A stretch of DNA of 22,290 bases. Source: JBMYYE01 sp049609065 (GTDB taxonomy: Bacteria; Pseudomonadota; Alphaproteobacteria; Rhodobacterales; Rhodobacteraceae). The first letter of the stretch is position 1. Every line of letters begins with the position of its first letter. This document shows positions 1 to 6,820 of this stretch, one piece after another. The DNA is taken from assembly GCA_049609065.1 (NCBI GenBank), contig JBMYYE010000030.1, positions 1 through 22,290 on the forward strand, written 5' to 3'. Both the position numbers and the translations under genes were made by a program. Under the pieces are notes generated by a model. That model saw nothing but the letters and a program-made list of their open reading frames with translations. It did no database searches and was not told the origin of the DNA.

Positions 1-249
1 GCGGCGGTAATCGGCATTCCGCTTTATATCCGTGTGTCGACGCTTTTGCCGCTTGCTGGGGCCTTCATGGACAAAGGCGTGAGCATCGGTGCCATCATCG
101 CGCTTGTTATTGGGAGCGGCGGCGCAAGCATTCCTGAGGTTATCATGCTCAACCGTTTGTTTCGCTGGCCTTTATTGGCGGCCTTTCTCGGGGTGATTTT
201 TACCATGGCGGTGGTCGGCGGGAGCGTCTTTAATATATTCTTGGGCTAG
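1..249 (+). CDS. DUF318/YraQ-type permease, C-terminal fragment
   Basis: The open frame runs in from the left edge of the window and ends at TAG 247-249, giving the last 82 residues of an integral membrane protein. It reads AAVIGIPLYIRVST, then a short loop, a Gly/Ala-rich helix containing SGGASIPEV, and a final hydrophobic helix of about 22 residues ending in NIFLG. The GIPLY motif followed by a helix with a small-residue patch resembles the C-terminal half of DUF318 (YraQ/ArsP-like) permeases, which sit in the inner membrane. Substrates differ within that family, so none is assigned. An internal GTG at 34 could be mistaken for a start, but reading frame and hydrophobicity continue upstream of it. 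The next gene lies 71 bp downstream on the same strand and is functionally unrelated. Confidence 0.7.
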   Translation, partial: AAVIGIPLYIRVSTLLPLAGAFMDKGVSIGAIIALVIGSGGASIPEVIMLNRLFRWPLLAAFLGVIFTMAVVGGSVFNIFLG

Positions 250-320
250 AAATGCCGTTTCGGATTTGCGTTTAACGGAATTGCGCGCTAGGTCTTTGGG
301 ATCAAAATGGAGACGATGCC

Positions 321-1448
321 ATGACCGCGCTTTTGCCTGATATTGATCCAGATGGAATGCTGGAATTTTCTGTGGTTTTCACCGACAGATCCCTAAACCA
401 TATGTCTGCACAGTTTCAAACTGTGATGCGTGACATTTCGAGCCTTCTCAAAGAAGTTTATTCAGCACAGGCAGTGGCCTTGGTACCTGGCGGCGGAACC
501 TACGCGATGGAAGCCGTGGCGCGCCAAATTGCGACGGACAAAAAAGTCATGGTCATTCGAAACGGATGGTTTTCATTTCGTTGGAGCCAGATCCTTGACG
601 CTGGAAACATAGCCGCAAGCGAAACCGTGATGATGGCCCGCCGCGTTGGGAATGCGGCTGATGCCCCTTTTGCACCCGCCCCGATTGATGAGGTCGTGAA
701 ACGCATTGCAGAGGAAAAACCAGATGTGGTTTTTGCCCCGCATGTGGAAACCGCATCTGGGATGATTTTACCAGATGACTATATCAAGGCGATTTCTGAC
801 GCCGTGCATGACCATGGCGGTCTTTTCGTGTTGGACTGCATCGCGTCGGGCTGTGTGTGGGTGGACATGGCCAAAACGGGCGTGGATATTTTGATTTCAG
901 CACCACAAAAAGGCTGGTCAGCAAGCCCCTCCGCAGGCCTTGTGATGATGAATGAAACGGCACGGGACCGTGTGCAAGATAGCACATCAACGAGTTTCGC
1001 CGTAGACCTCGGAAAGTGGCTTTCAATCATGGACGCATATGAAAATGGCGGACATGCCTATCATGCAACGATGCCGACGGATGCGTTGAAAGCCTTTCGT
1101 GACACGATGCTTGAAACCAAAGATTACGGGTTTGATAAGCTGCGCGATGCACAGTGGGATCAAGGCAACCGTGTGCGCAGCCTTCTGGCAGCGCGCGGCG
1201 TTAAATCCGTGGCCGCAGATGGGTTTCAAGCGCCAGGCGTTGTGGTGAGCTATACCAATAATCCAAATTTTCAGAACGGATCAGCCTTTGCCGTAGAAGG
1301 TGTTCAGATTGCGGCTGGCGTGCCGCTTCAATGTGAAGAAGGTGCAGAGTATAGCAGCTTCCGGTTGGGGCTTTTTGGGCTTGATAAACTCTATGACGTA
1401 GATGCAAGTGTTGCGCGACTTGAAGCGGTCCTCGATACGATTTCCTAA
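321..1448 (+). CDS. Class V PLP-dependent aminotransferase
   Basis: This 375-residue protein has the fold-type I pattern of class V aminotransferases (alanine-glyoxylate / serine-pyruvate group). Visible landmarks are a cofactor phosphate loop PGGGT near residues 56-60, HVETASG at 141-147 (the substrate/PLP-stacking region), LDCIASG with Asp172 placed to contact the pyridine nitrogen, and SAPQKGWS with Lys197 as the probable Schiff-base lysine. The length is typical. It should act in the cytoplasm on an amino acid and a 2-oxo acid, but the exact pair cannot be read from sequence. ATG 321 is preceded by GGAGACG at a suitable distance. The glycosyltransferase gene starts 18 bp after its stop, so the two are probably co-transcribed, although no shared pathway is evident. 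The family call is firm; the specific reaction is not. Confidence 0.85.
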   Translation: MTALLPDIDPDGMLEFSVVFTDRSLNHMSAQFQTVMRDISSLLKEVYSAQAVALVPGGGTYAMEAVARQIATDKKVMVIRNGWFSFRWSQILDAGNIAASETVMMARRVGNAADAPFAPAPIDEVVKRIAEEKPDVVFAPHVETASGMILPDDYIKAISDAVHDHGGLFVLDCIASGCVWVDMAKTGVDILISAPQKGWSASPSAGLVMMNETARDRVQDSTSTSFAVDLGKWLSIMDAYENGGHAYHATMPTDALKAFRDTMLETKDYGFDKLRDAQWDQGNRVRSLLAARGVKSVAADGFQAPGVVVSYTNNPNFQNGSAFAVEGVQIAAGVPLQCEEGAEYSSFRLGLFGLDKLYDVDASVARLEAVLDTIS

Positions 1449-1466
1449 AAATAAACAAGGCCAGGC

Positions 1467-2456
1467 ATGTCAAAGCAAACACAATTTAACGTTGTTGTCG
1501 TCGGACAAAAGGGGCGCCTTGGCTATGAGGCCATCCTCTTTGCTGCGAGCTTTCGCAAGTTTAACCCCGATTTTGCTGGGCGCCTTTTGGTGGCGGAACC
1601 GCAACCCAATGGGTGCTGGAGCTTCGATCCGCGCATGTCTGAGACGCAAAAACAGGCCCTGTCGGTTTTGGATGTGGAGATTGTTCCGTTTGAAAATGAA
1701 CACTTTGGTGAAAGCTATCCAAACGGCAACAAAATTGAATGCCTAAAGGCTTTGCCCGAAGGCGAAAATTTCGTCTTTTTTGACACGGATACGATCATTT
1801 TGGATGATCTGGCAAAAGCGAAGCTTCCATTTTCAAAACCTGCCGCGTCAATGAAGCGTGAAAATACATGGCCGACGATTGAACTTTATGGCCCTGGATA
1901 TGCACAAATATGGAAATCGCTCTATGATCGGTTTGGATTGGATTTTGAAAAATCGCTCGATCTGTCGCAACCTGATGAGCATTGGGAACGTTACCAATAT
2001 TTTAACGCGGGCTGGTTTTATTATAAATGTCCGCAAAAATTTGGGGATTTGTTTACCAAGTTTGCCGTTGAAATTCGTGATAATCCGCCAGAGGAACTTG
2101 TTTGTCAGGTGATGTATCCATGGCTGGACCAAGTGGCCTTGCCGCTTGTTATCACGGCCTTGGGCGGGGGGCGCCCCAACAAAACGGTGGCAAAATTAGA
2201 TGGCGATTTGAGTTGTCATTATAGATTTATTCCGCTGCTGTATGCGCGCGAGTCAGATGAAACCATTGCTCTTTTAGAAGAGATTGTTCAGCCCAATAAG
2301 TTGAAAAAAGTGCTAAAGGAATACGACCCGATTAAGCGGATGATTTTGCAAAAACGCGGCCATAAAGTGCGCGCTCTTTTTGATCAAAACAATTTGCCGC
2401 GCAAAGAACAAGCGATCCGCAATCGTATTAAATCCAATAATTTTTGGATGCGCTAA
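1467..2456 (+). CDS. GT-A-fold glycosyltransferase-like protein
   Basis: A 329-residue soluble protein that begins with a beta strand (NVVVVGQ). It has FFDTDTIIL at about 104-112, whose D106-T-D108 is a DXD metal/nucleotide-sugar motif. A conserved-looking NKIECL lies upstream of this (88-93), and YFNAGWFYY lies at 178-186. This order matches GT8-like, GT-A-fold glycosyltransferases. A basic tail (residues 285-329) with several Lys/Arg clusters could help it associate with membrane or with acidic glycans. No signal peptide or membrane helix is seen, so it would act in the cytoplasm, possibly on a surface glycan precursor. It follows the aminotransferase gene by 18 bp and its stop is 2 bp from that of the convergent VOC gene. 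Donor and acceptor are unknown. It could be a divergent member with no assigned CAZy family. Confidence 0.7.
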   Translation: MSKQTQFNVVVVGQKGRLGYEAILFAASFRKFNPDFAGRLLVAEPQPNGCWSFDPRMSETQKQALSVLDVEIVPFENEHFGESYPNGNKIECLKALPEGENFVFFDTDTIILDDLAKAKLPFSKPAASMKRENTWPTIELYGPGYAQIWKSLYDRFGLDFEKSLDLSQPDEHWERYQYFNAGWFYYKCPQKFGDLFTKFAVEIRDNPPEELVCQVMYPWLDQVALPLVITALGGGRPNKTVAKLDGDLSCHYRFIPLLYARESDETIALLEEIVQPNKLKKVLKEYDPIKRMILQKRGHKVRALFDQNNLPRKEQAIRNRIKSNNFWMR

Positions 2457-2458
2457 GC

Positions 2459-2875
2459 TTAGGTATCAAAAATGGTGCCCATATCTTTGAATCCTTTGAC
2501 CTCAATCGGATTACCTGACGGGTCATAGAAAAACATCGTCCATTGCTCGCCCGCTTCGCCTTTAAAGCGGTGGCTTGGGGGAATAACAAATTCCACACCA
2601 TTTTCTCTAAGTCTTTCAGAGAGTTCCACCCAATCTGAATATGGGAGAACAACCCCAAGATGGGGCATGGGAACAAGGTGTTCACCAACTTTTCCTGTCT
2701 TTTCTGTTTTGAACGGTGTTCCTAAATGCAAAGATAGCTGGTGGCCGAAAAAATTGAAATCCACCCAAGTTTTCGTCGATCGACCTGCTTTACAGCCAAG
2801 GATGTTGCCGTAAAATGCACGGGCTTTTGAGAGGTCATCAACATTGAAGGCAAGGTGAAAGGCACTTTGTAACAT
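2459..2875 (-). CDS. VOC-superfamily (glyoxalase/bleomycin-resistance fold) protein
   Basis: This 138-residue protein shows the paired beta-alpha-beta-beta-beta pattern of the vicinal oxygen chelate superfamily. FHLAFNV at 6-12 (His7) opens the first module, with FYGNILGC just after it. PHLGVVL at 71-77 (His72) opens the second, and the last strand carries DPSGNPIEVKGF (Glu125). His7, His72 and Glu125, plus a histidine in GHQLSLH (44-50), could form the usual metal site. Members range from glyoxalase I to ring-cleavage dioxygenases and antibiotic-binding proteins, and this sequence does not decide between them. The start lies 1 bp from the end of the DUF3572 gene, so the two form a tight operon. 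Cytoplasmic. Confident on fold, not on substrate. Confidence 0.85.
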   Translation of the reverse strand: MLQSAFHLAFNVDDLSKARAFYGNILGCKAGRSTKTWVDFNFFGHQLSLHLGTPFKTEKTGKVGEHLVPMPHLGVVLPYSDWVELSERLRENGVEFVIPPSHRFKGEAGEQWTMFFYDPSGNPIEVKGFKDMGTIFDT

Positions 2876-2876
2876 A

Positions 2877-3155
2877 TTAGGTCCAATTTACGTCTGCGCC
2901 ACCCGGAAGGGATTGGCGTGCATTGCGGGGCGTATCATAGGAGAGATTGTGCGCGTCGCAAAAAGCGATGACCCATGCGTCATCCATTGTGAGAAAGTCC
3001 AAAACGGAAATCAAAAAGTCAGGATCTGCGGCGCGGGCGCGGATGTCAGTTTCAGAAATCCCCGTGGCCCCCATGAAAACGGGCAAAAGGTCCTCATTTC
3101 CCACAAGCCATGCAAGGGCCTTTAGGGCAATTGTTTCGGCGAAATCTTGCTGCAT
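2877..3155 (-). CDS. DUF3572 family protein
   Basis: A 92-residue all-helical protein opening with AETIALKALAWL, with central SVLDFLTMDDAWVIAFC and a C-terminal segment ending LPGGADVNW. This matches the small alphaproteobacterial family DUF3572, whose function is unknown. AAGGA about 8 bases ahead of the ATG supports the start. It is divergent from the pleD-like gene with under 90 bp between the two starts. From memory this DUF3572/pleD pairing recurs in Rhodobacterales genomes, which suggests shared control or a role near c-di-GMP signalling, but that is inference. The VOC gene follows 1 bp downstream. No signal peptide or membrane segment is seen. Confidence 0.85.
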   Translation of the reverse strand: MQQDFAETIALKALAWLVGNEDLLPVFMGATGISETDIRARAADPDFLISVLDFLTMDDAWVIAFCDAHNLSYDTPRNARQSLPGGADVNWT

Positions 3156-3242
3156 GCGTTTTCCTTCCTTTTGGAAACCGTTTCTTAACCAATCTCAACG
3201 AAAACTAAAAATGTAAAGTAAAGTTTGAAGCAAAGGTGCGTT

Positions 3243-4613
3243 ATGCGGGGGAAGATCCTCATAGCAGATGGTACGGTTACCAACCGGATTGTTCTTAAGG
3301 CAAAGCTCTTAAGTGCGCGCTATGATGTGGAACAGGTGGAGTGCGGGGCAATGGTGCTTGAACATGCGCGCCATCATGCGCTCAAGCTGATCATTTTGGA
3401 TGAAAACCTCCCTGGAATTGGCGGCGGGGATGTTGTACGGGCCTTGAAGGATGATCCGCGTACGGCACATATTCCGGTGATCGTTTTAACCAGCGAGTTT
3501 AACTTTGATAGGGCGCTCCGGATCCTTGAATATGGGGCGGATGATTATATTGCGCGTCCTGTGGATGGGGATATTTTACTGTCGCGCATTCGTAATGTTT
3601 TGCGCACGCATCTCCGGCTTGAGGAAATTCATATGCGCGCGACGATGTTTCGTGAACTTGGCTTTGCGGAGGAAAAAACACCATTTTTCCGCCCGCGCGC
3701 AGCCTTTATTGTGGATAAGCGCGCACGAGGGGAGCGATGGCGGGGCTATCTCCCTCATGAGATGCACCATGATATTGATGTGTATACGCCCCGAACGATA
3801 TTTTCAGCGCTTGAAAAAAACACACCAGAAGTGATTGTTATATATGATAATCTGGTGGAAACGCGCGACGGACTTCATATGTTATCAGAATTGAAAGCGC
3901 ACAAAGCCACCCGCGATTGTGCGTTTCTTATTGTCTCGAGTGGTGACATGAATGTGGGCCTTGGTGCCGCGTATGATCTTGGCGTTGATACGGTGTTAAC
4001 GGATGGGTTTGAGCCGCAAGAATTCATGATTTACATGCGCAAATTGGGGGCTCGTGTTCAGCGTATCCGTGCGCATAGTAGAATTATCGACAAAGGTTTG
4101 CGCCTTGCAACAATTGACCCTTTGACGGGCCTTTATAATCGCCGCTATGTAACGCCTTATTTGGAACGCCTTTCTGAGGGGTTTAAAGGGAACGGACAGC
4201 ATGCCGCGATGGCGCTTGATCTCGACCATTTTAAGAAAATTAATGATAAATATGGGCATGCGACAGGTGATGACATCTTGGTGGCGTTTGCGCAGCGGCT
4301 CCAACATCATACGCGCTCCGTTGATTTGGTGGCCCGCACGGGGGGCGAAGAATTTTTGATTATTATGCCAGATACAACAGCCGCCGAAGCGCGCCTCGCG
4401 GCCGAACGCATTTGTCGGGCTGTGCATGATGATCCGTTCTATATCCCTGAACGTGATCTCTGTATCCCTGTGACTGTAAGTGTCGGTTTGGCCTTTGATA
4501 AAAAAGGCACATATGACAAAGAGAGCCTCCTTAAAGCCGCGGATGGGGCCCTTTACCGTGCGAAGGAAAAGGGCCGCAATCAGGTGCGCACGGCGGTGTC
4601 TGCCGTGGCATAG
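3243..4613 (+). CDS. pleD: PleD-like REC-REC-GGDEF diguanylate cyclase
   Basis: This 456-residue protein has the PleD layout: REC1 (about 1-125), a degenerate REC2 adaptor (about 150-275) and a GGDEF domain (about 290-450). The active-site loop reads GGEEF at 367-371, and the allosteric I-site RSVD (358-361) lies exactly five residues upstream, so an active, product-inhibited diguanylate cyclase is expected. In REC1 the phospho-acceptor Asp53 and Thr83 are present. The acidic pair is Asp9-Gly10 instead of Asp-Asp, and the usual Lys105 is Arg. REC2 has no credible acceptor site. ATG 3243 is chosen because AAAGG lies 7 bases upstream and the protein then begins MRGKILIADG with numbering equal to Caulobacter PleD; an in-frame start at 3225 would add six residues. 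It ends exactly where the convergent metal-sensor gene ends. Confidence 0.93.
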   Translation: MRGKILIADGTVTNRIVLKAKLLSARYDVEQVECGAMVLEHARHHALKLIILDENLPGIGGGDVVRALKDDPRTAHIPVIVLTSEFNFDRALRILEYGADDYIARPVDGDILLSRIRNVLRTHLRLEEIHMRATMFRELGFAEEKTPFFRPRAAFIVDKRARGERWRGYLPHEMHHDIDVYTPRTIFSALEKNTPEVIVIYDNLVETRDGLHMLSELKAHKATRDCAFLIVSSGDMNVGLGAAYDLGVDTVLTDGFEPQEFMIYMRKLGARVQRIRAHSRIIDKGLRLATIDPLTGLYNRRYVTPYLERLSEGFKGNGQHAAMALDLDHFKKINDKYGHATGDDILVAFAQRLQHHTRSVDLVARTGGEEFLIIMPDTTAAEARLAAERICRAVHDDPFYIPERDLCIPVTVSVGLAFDKKGTYDKESLLKAADGALYRAKEKGRNQVRTAVSAVA

Positions 4614-5135
4614 TTAGGGCCGGCGTGGCCGTTTTAACCGTTTGCGCGGCGAATCTAGGACTTCTTTCAGGCGCGCGGCATAGGCTTTGCGTTCAGGCGC
4701 TGGCAGGTTTTCAATATACGTGATGAGTTTTTCTTGCCCAAGGGTTTCAAACGCTGTTGGGCGCATGAAATCAGCAAATTCAGCATGCAAGCGGCCCTCA
4801 ATCGAGGCGTCGGTTTGTAATAGGGCAACCACTCGATCATAGGGCGCACGATCAAAGCCCATCCCTTTTCGCCCGCCTTTGAATTCCGAGGAAAATTCCC
4901 GAAATAAACCGCGCCGCTCTCTGGGCGTCAAGGCAGATACAAAAGGCGCAAGCCCAGTGAGAGGCCGTCCTGCGTGGTGGGCATGGCGGCTGCCACCCCC
5001 AAGGAAAGCCCCACCAATGAGCCCGATGATGAGAAGGTTAAAAACCAGTGATGGAATAAGAAGCCAGCGCCATTTCCCAAGACGAGATGGTCCAGTTGAT
5101 GTCTTTTCTGCGGAGGAAGAATTAGATATGCTCAT
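4614..5135 (-). CDS. CnrX/Metal_resist-like periplasmic metal-sensor protein
   Basis: This 173-residue protein has a cytoplasmic N-terminus of about 22 residues and one membrane helix (about 24-46). A His cluster RHAHHAG (His51, His53, His54) follows immediately, then a helical periplasmic domain rich in Arg/Glu with LTPRERRGLFREF and LPAPERKAYAARL. This is the pattern of the Metal_resist / heavy-metal-sensor family (CnrX, and more distantly CpxP and Spy). The C-terminus is very basic (RKRLKRPRRP). It is the last gene of a minus-strand operon with a predicted membrane anti-sigma factor 2 bp upstream and an ECF sigma gene before that, the same components as cnrYXH. The inferred job is to sense periplasmic metal or envelope stress and control sigma release. 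The bound ligand is unknown; the His cluster is suggestive only. Confidence 0.75.
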   Translation of the reverse strand: MSISNSSSAEKTSTGPSRLGKWRWLLIPSLVFNLLIIGLIGGAFLGGGSRHAHHAGRPLTGLAPFVSALTPRERRGLFREFSSEFKGGRKGMGFDRAPYDRVVALLQTDASIEGRLHAEFADFMRPTAFETLGQEKLITYIENLPAPERKAYAARLKEVLDSPRKRLKRPRRP

Positions 5136-5137
5136 GG

Positions 5138-5488
5138 TTATGTATCCTCGAATGCTAAATCAAAATCAGATGAAAAAGCCGCAGCATAGCTGTCGCCAGA
5201 TCCATAATAGGTGTCACCGATGGCTTGCACCATGTCCGGGGCCGTAAACCCGATCCAGCCCCCCACAAGAACGGCACATCCAAGGGCCGCCCCAAGGCTG
5301 ATCCCGCGCCAAATTGGAGGCAGAGACCAGCGAAAGCGCGTGCCTTTGGCAGCTGAGGGGGCCACAGGCTGATGGTCGTGGCCCATTTGAGCGATCCGCG
5401 TGAGGAACGCCGTATCTGGGATTTCGTTTTCCTGCGCCGCGTCAAAGAAAGGGGCTAGGATGTCATCATCTGAAGGGGGTCTAGTCAT
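5138..5488 (-). CDS. Small single-pass membrane protein, probable anti-sigma factor
   Basis: A 116-residue protein with an acidic N-terminal cytoplasmic segment (PPSDDDILAPFFDAAQ), one membrane helix at about 63-82 (GISLGAALGCAVLVGGWIGF) and a short periplasmic tail with Tyr/Ser/Asp-rich sequence. Its ATG overlaps the last 8 bp of the ECF sigma gene, so the two are translationally coupled, as is usual for a sigma factor and its anti-sigma partner. It has no HxxxCxxC zinc (ZAS) motif: the only Cys is inside the membrane helix. A CnrY-like short anti-sigma is the best analogy. No family domain is recognised, so the function rests on position and topology. Confidence 0.6.
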   Translation of the reverse strand: MTRPPSDDDILAPFFDAAQENEIPDTAFLTRIAQMGHDHQPVAPSAAKGTRFRWSLPPIWRGISLGAALGCAVLVGGWIGFTAPDMVQAIGDTYYGSGDSYAAAFSSDFDLAFEDT

Positions 5489-6065
5489 CGGTAAATCCTA
5501 ACTCATTTTTACGCCCACTCAAGATCTGAGCGAGCTTTCTTTTGCCACGGGCTGTGAGGCTCTCGATCGCTTCCACACCGGTGCCCATGATTTGGGCAAT
5601 TTCGGGGTTTGGCAATTCTTCTATATGGCGCAAAATTACCGCTTGGCGTTGCCGGTCAGGCAATTTTGATAATGCCAGATCAAGAGCCGCTTTACGGTCT
5701 CGCGCCATGAGCTGTGCATGCATGGACGGATCGCTAGAGATGGGTTCATCCGCCTCGTCAAGGGACGAAGAACGACGTTTTCGGATCCGATCAATGCACA
5801 GGTTGGACGTGATACGGTACAGCCAGGTATCGATCTTTGCCTCCCCTTCACGCCAGTCTGGTGCGATGTTCCAAAGCCTAAGCATGGCCTCTTGGGTGAC
5901 GTCTTCGGCTTCGGCGCGATCGCGTAACATCCGTGTCGCAAAGCCCAAAATCTTAGGGGCAAAGCGCAAGGTTAATGCCGCCGCAGCTTTCTTGTCTCCA
6001 TTTGCATAGAGGCGCAAAAGGGCAAGATCGGGAACATCATCCAAGCTGTCAAATGGCACGGGCAT
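5481..6065 (-). CDS. ECF-type RNA polymerase sigma factor
   Basis: This 194-residue protein has the two-domain ECF layout. Sigma-2 lies at about 32-99, with AEDVTQEAMLRLW and WLYRITSNLCIDRIRKRR. A linker of about 25 residues follows, then sigma-4 at about 124-182, with LSKLPDRQRQAVIL and the helix-turn-helix PNPEIAQIMGTGVEAIESLTARGKRKL. It should recruit RNA polymerase to a small regulon in response to an envelope signal. The 3' end overlaps the start of the probable anti-sigma gene by 8 bp. Upstream lies the EF-hand gene, separated by 69 bp that contain a 12-bp hairpin. Likely sequestered by the downstream membrane protein. The ECF subgroup is not assigned. Confidence 0.9.
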   Translation of the reverse strand: MPVPFDSLDDVPDLALLRLYANGDKKAAAALTLRFAPKILGFATRMLRDRAEAEDVTQEAMLRLWNIAPDWREGEAKIDTWLYRITSNLCIDRIRKRRSSSLDEADEPISSDPSMHAQLMARDRKAALDLALSKLPDRQRQAVILRHIEELPNPEIAQIMGTGVEAIESLTARGKRKLAQILSGRKNELGFTDD

Positions 6066-6095
6066 ATCCTAGGTGCTAAACGGTCTTTTGCGCGG

Positions 6096-6126
6096 GTGCA
6101 ATGGGGCGGGGTGTGCCCCATTGCAC
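6096..6126 (-). terminator. 12-bp hairpin between EF-hand and sigma genes (attenuator-like)
   Basis: The arms GTGCAATGGGGC (6096-6107) and GCCCCATTGCAC (6115-6126) are perfectly complementary with a 7-base loop. On the minus strand the structure starts 9 bases after the EF-hand stop and ends about 30 bases before the sigma ATG. No U-run follows it on that strand, so a classical intrinsic terminator is unlikely. A stabilising or partial-termination element giving more EF-hand mRNA than sigma mRNA fits better. Confidence 0.5.
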
Positions 6127-6134
6127 GGGATCTC

Positions 6135-6641
6135 TTATTGATCGCAGTTTTGACGTTTGCCGCCACCTTGCTGCCCGCCACCCTGACCGCCACCGTGTTT
6201 TCTGCCCATTTTGGACATATCCATGGATGCGATTTCATCTTGGGTAATTTTGCCGTCCTTATTTGCATCCATACGGGAAAGCATTTTGCCCGCGCGGCGT
6301 CCTGTTCCTAGTTCTTCCGCGTCAATCACACCATCATCGTTTTTGTCAAAACGCTCCATCATGCGGGTGCCACGTCGCTCGCTTTTGTGGGACTGCATTT
6401 CTTCTGGGCTGATTTGTCCATCAGAATTTTCGTCCATCATGTCAAATTTCATGTCGAGCTTTGCGATCATTTCTTCTTTGCTCAAAAGCCCGTCTTCGTT
6501 GGCATCAAACATATCGAACATTTGCTGCTTTTGTTGGCCGCCCATTTTGCCAGAGGCATTTGCGGTAGTAACTGTCGCGGCAAGTGCCATCGCACTTGTG
6601 AGGAGGGCGATACGACCGAAATATGTAAGTTGATTGCTCAT
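6135..6641 (-). CDS. Secreted or periplasmic four-EF-hand protein
   Basis: A 168-residue protein with a signal peptide (about 1-29, hydrophobic stretch IALLTSAMALAATVTTANA). It has four canonical 12-residue EF-hand loops, each starting with Asp and ending with Glu: 46-57 (DANEDGLLSKEE), 70-81 (DENSDGQISPEE), 99-110 (DKNDDGVIDAEE) and 125-136 (DANKDGKITQDE). A low-complexity GGGQGGGQQGGG tail follows. Intact DxDxDG-type loops imply Ca2+ binding in the periplasm. AGGAG sits 8 bases before the ATG. It is the first gene of the minus-strand group with the ECF sigma, probable anti-sigma and metal-sensor genes. It could be a regulon target, a Ca2+ buffer or part of the sensing complex; the sequence does not say which. 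Confidence 0.88.
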   Translation of the reverse strand: MSNQLTYFGRIALLTSAMALAATVTTANASGKMGGQQKQQMFDMFDANEDGLLSKEEMIAKLDMKFDMMDENSDGQISPEEMQSHKSERRGTRMMERFDKNDDGVIDAEELGTGRRAGKMLSRMDANKDGKITQDEIASMDMSKMGRKHGGGQGGGQQGGGKRQNCDQ

Positions 6642-6712
6642 GGTTTAGTCTCCTGTTTGCAGGCATCTGCCTTGCTGTTTCTATGGGCTAAACGCAGCAG
6701 CAATGCGGTTCC

Positions 6713-6737
6713 GTCGAAAAAAATTATTTTTTCCGAC
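6713..6737. promoter_or_regulatory. 25-bp AT-rich dyad in divergent promoter region
   Basis: GTCG plus seven A, a TTA centre, then six T and CCGAC form a near-perfect dyad, with 11 of 12 pairs matching. It lies about 70 bp upstream of the EF-hand ATG and about 85 bp upstream of the DUF983 ATG. Because both flanking genes point away, it cannot be a terminator for them. A protein-binding operator or a bent A-tract site is more likely. Confidence 0.4.
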
Positions 6738-6820
6738 AAATCGCCGCAAGCATGGATTGGAGGGTGCAAATCGGTTTGGAGCTTGTTAGGGTTTTAGGAT
6801 GCGAACAAAGGAGGCCTTAG

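Noticed and set aside
3996..4427. 143-aa minus-strand open frame inside pleD.
   Set aside because: Antisense shadow of the GGDEF domain with no recognisable motif.
6211..6633. 140-aa plus-strand open frame opposite the EF-hand gene.
   Set aside because: It is the antisense of a gene with a signal peptide and four intact EF loops; the product is Ser/Arg/Ile-rich with no domain.
6691..6712. GGAAC (minus strand, 6712-6708) followed by CGTT (6694-6691) upstream of the EF-hand gene, resembling an ECF/EcfG-type promoter; GCTAAACG also recurs at 6075-6082 before the sigma gene.
   Set aside because: The spacer is 13 bases, short of the usual 16-17, and the second copy has no -35 partner and would leave almost no leader. 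The similarity may be chance.
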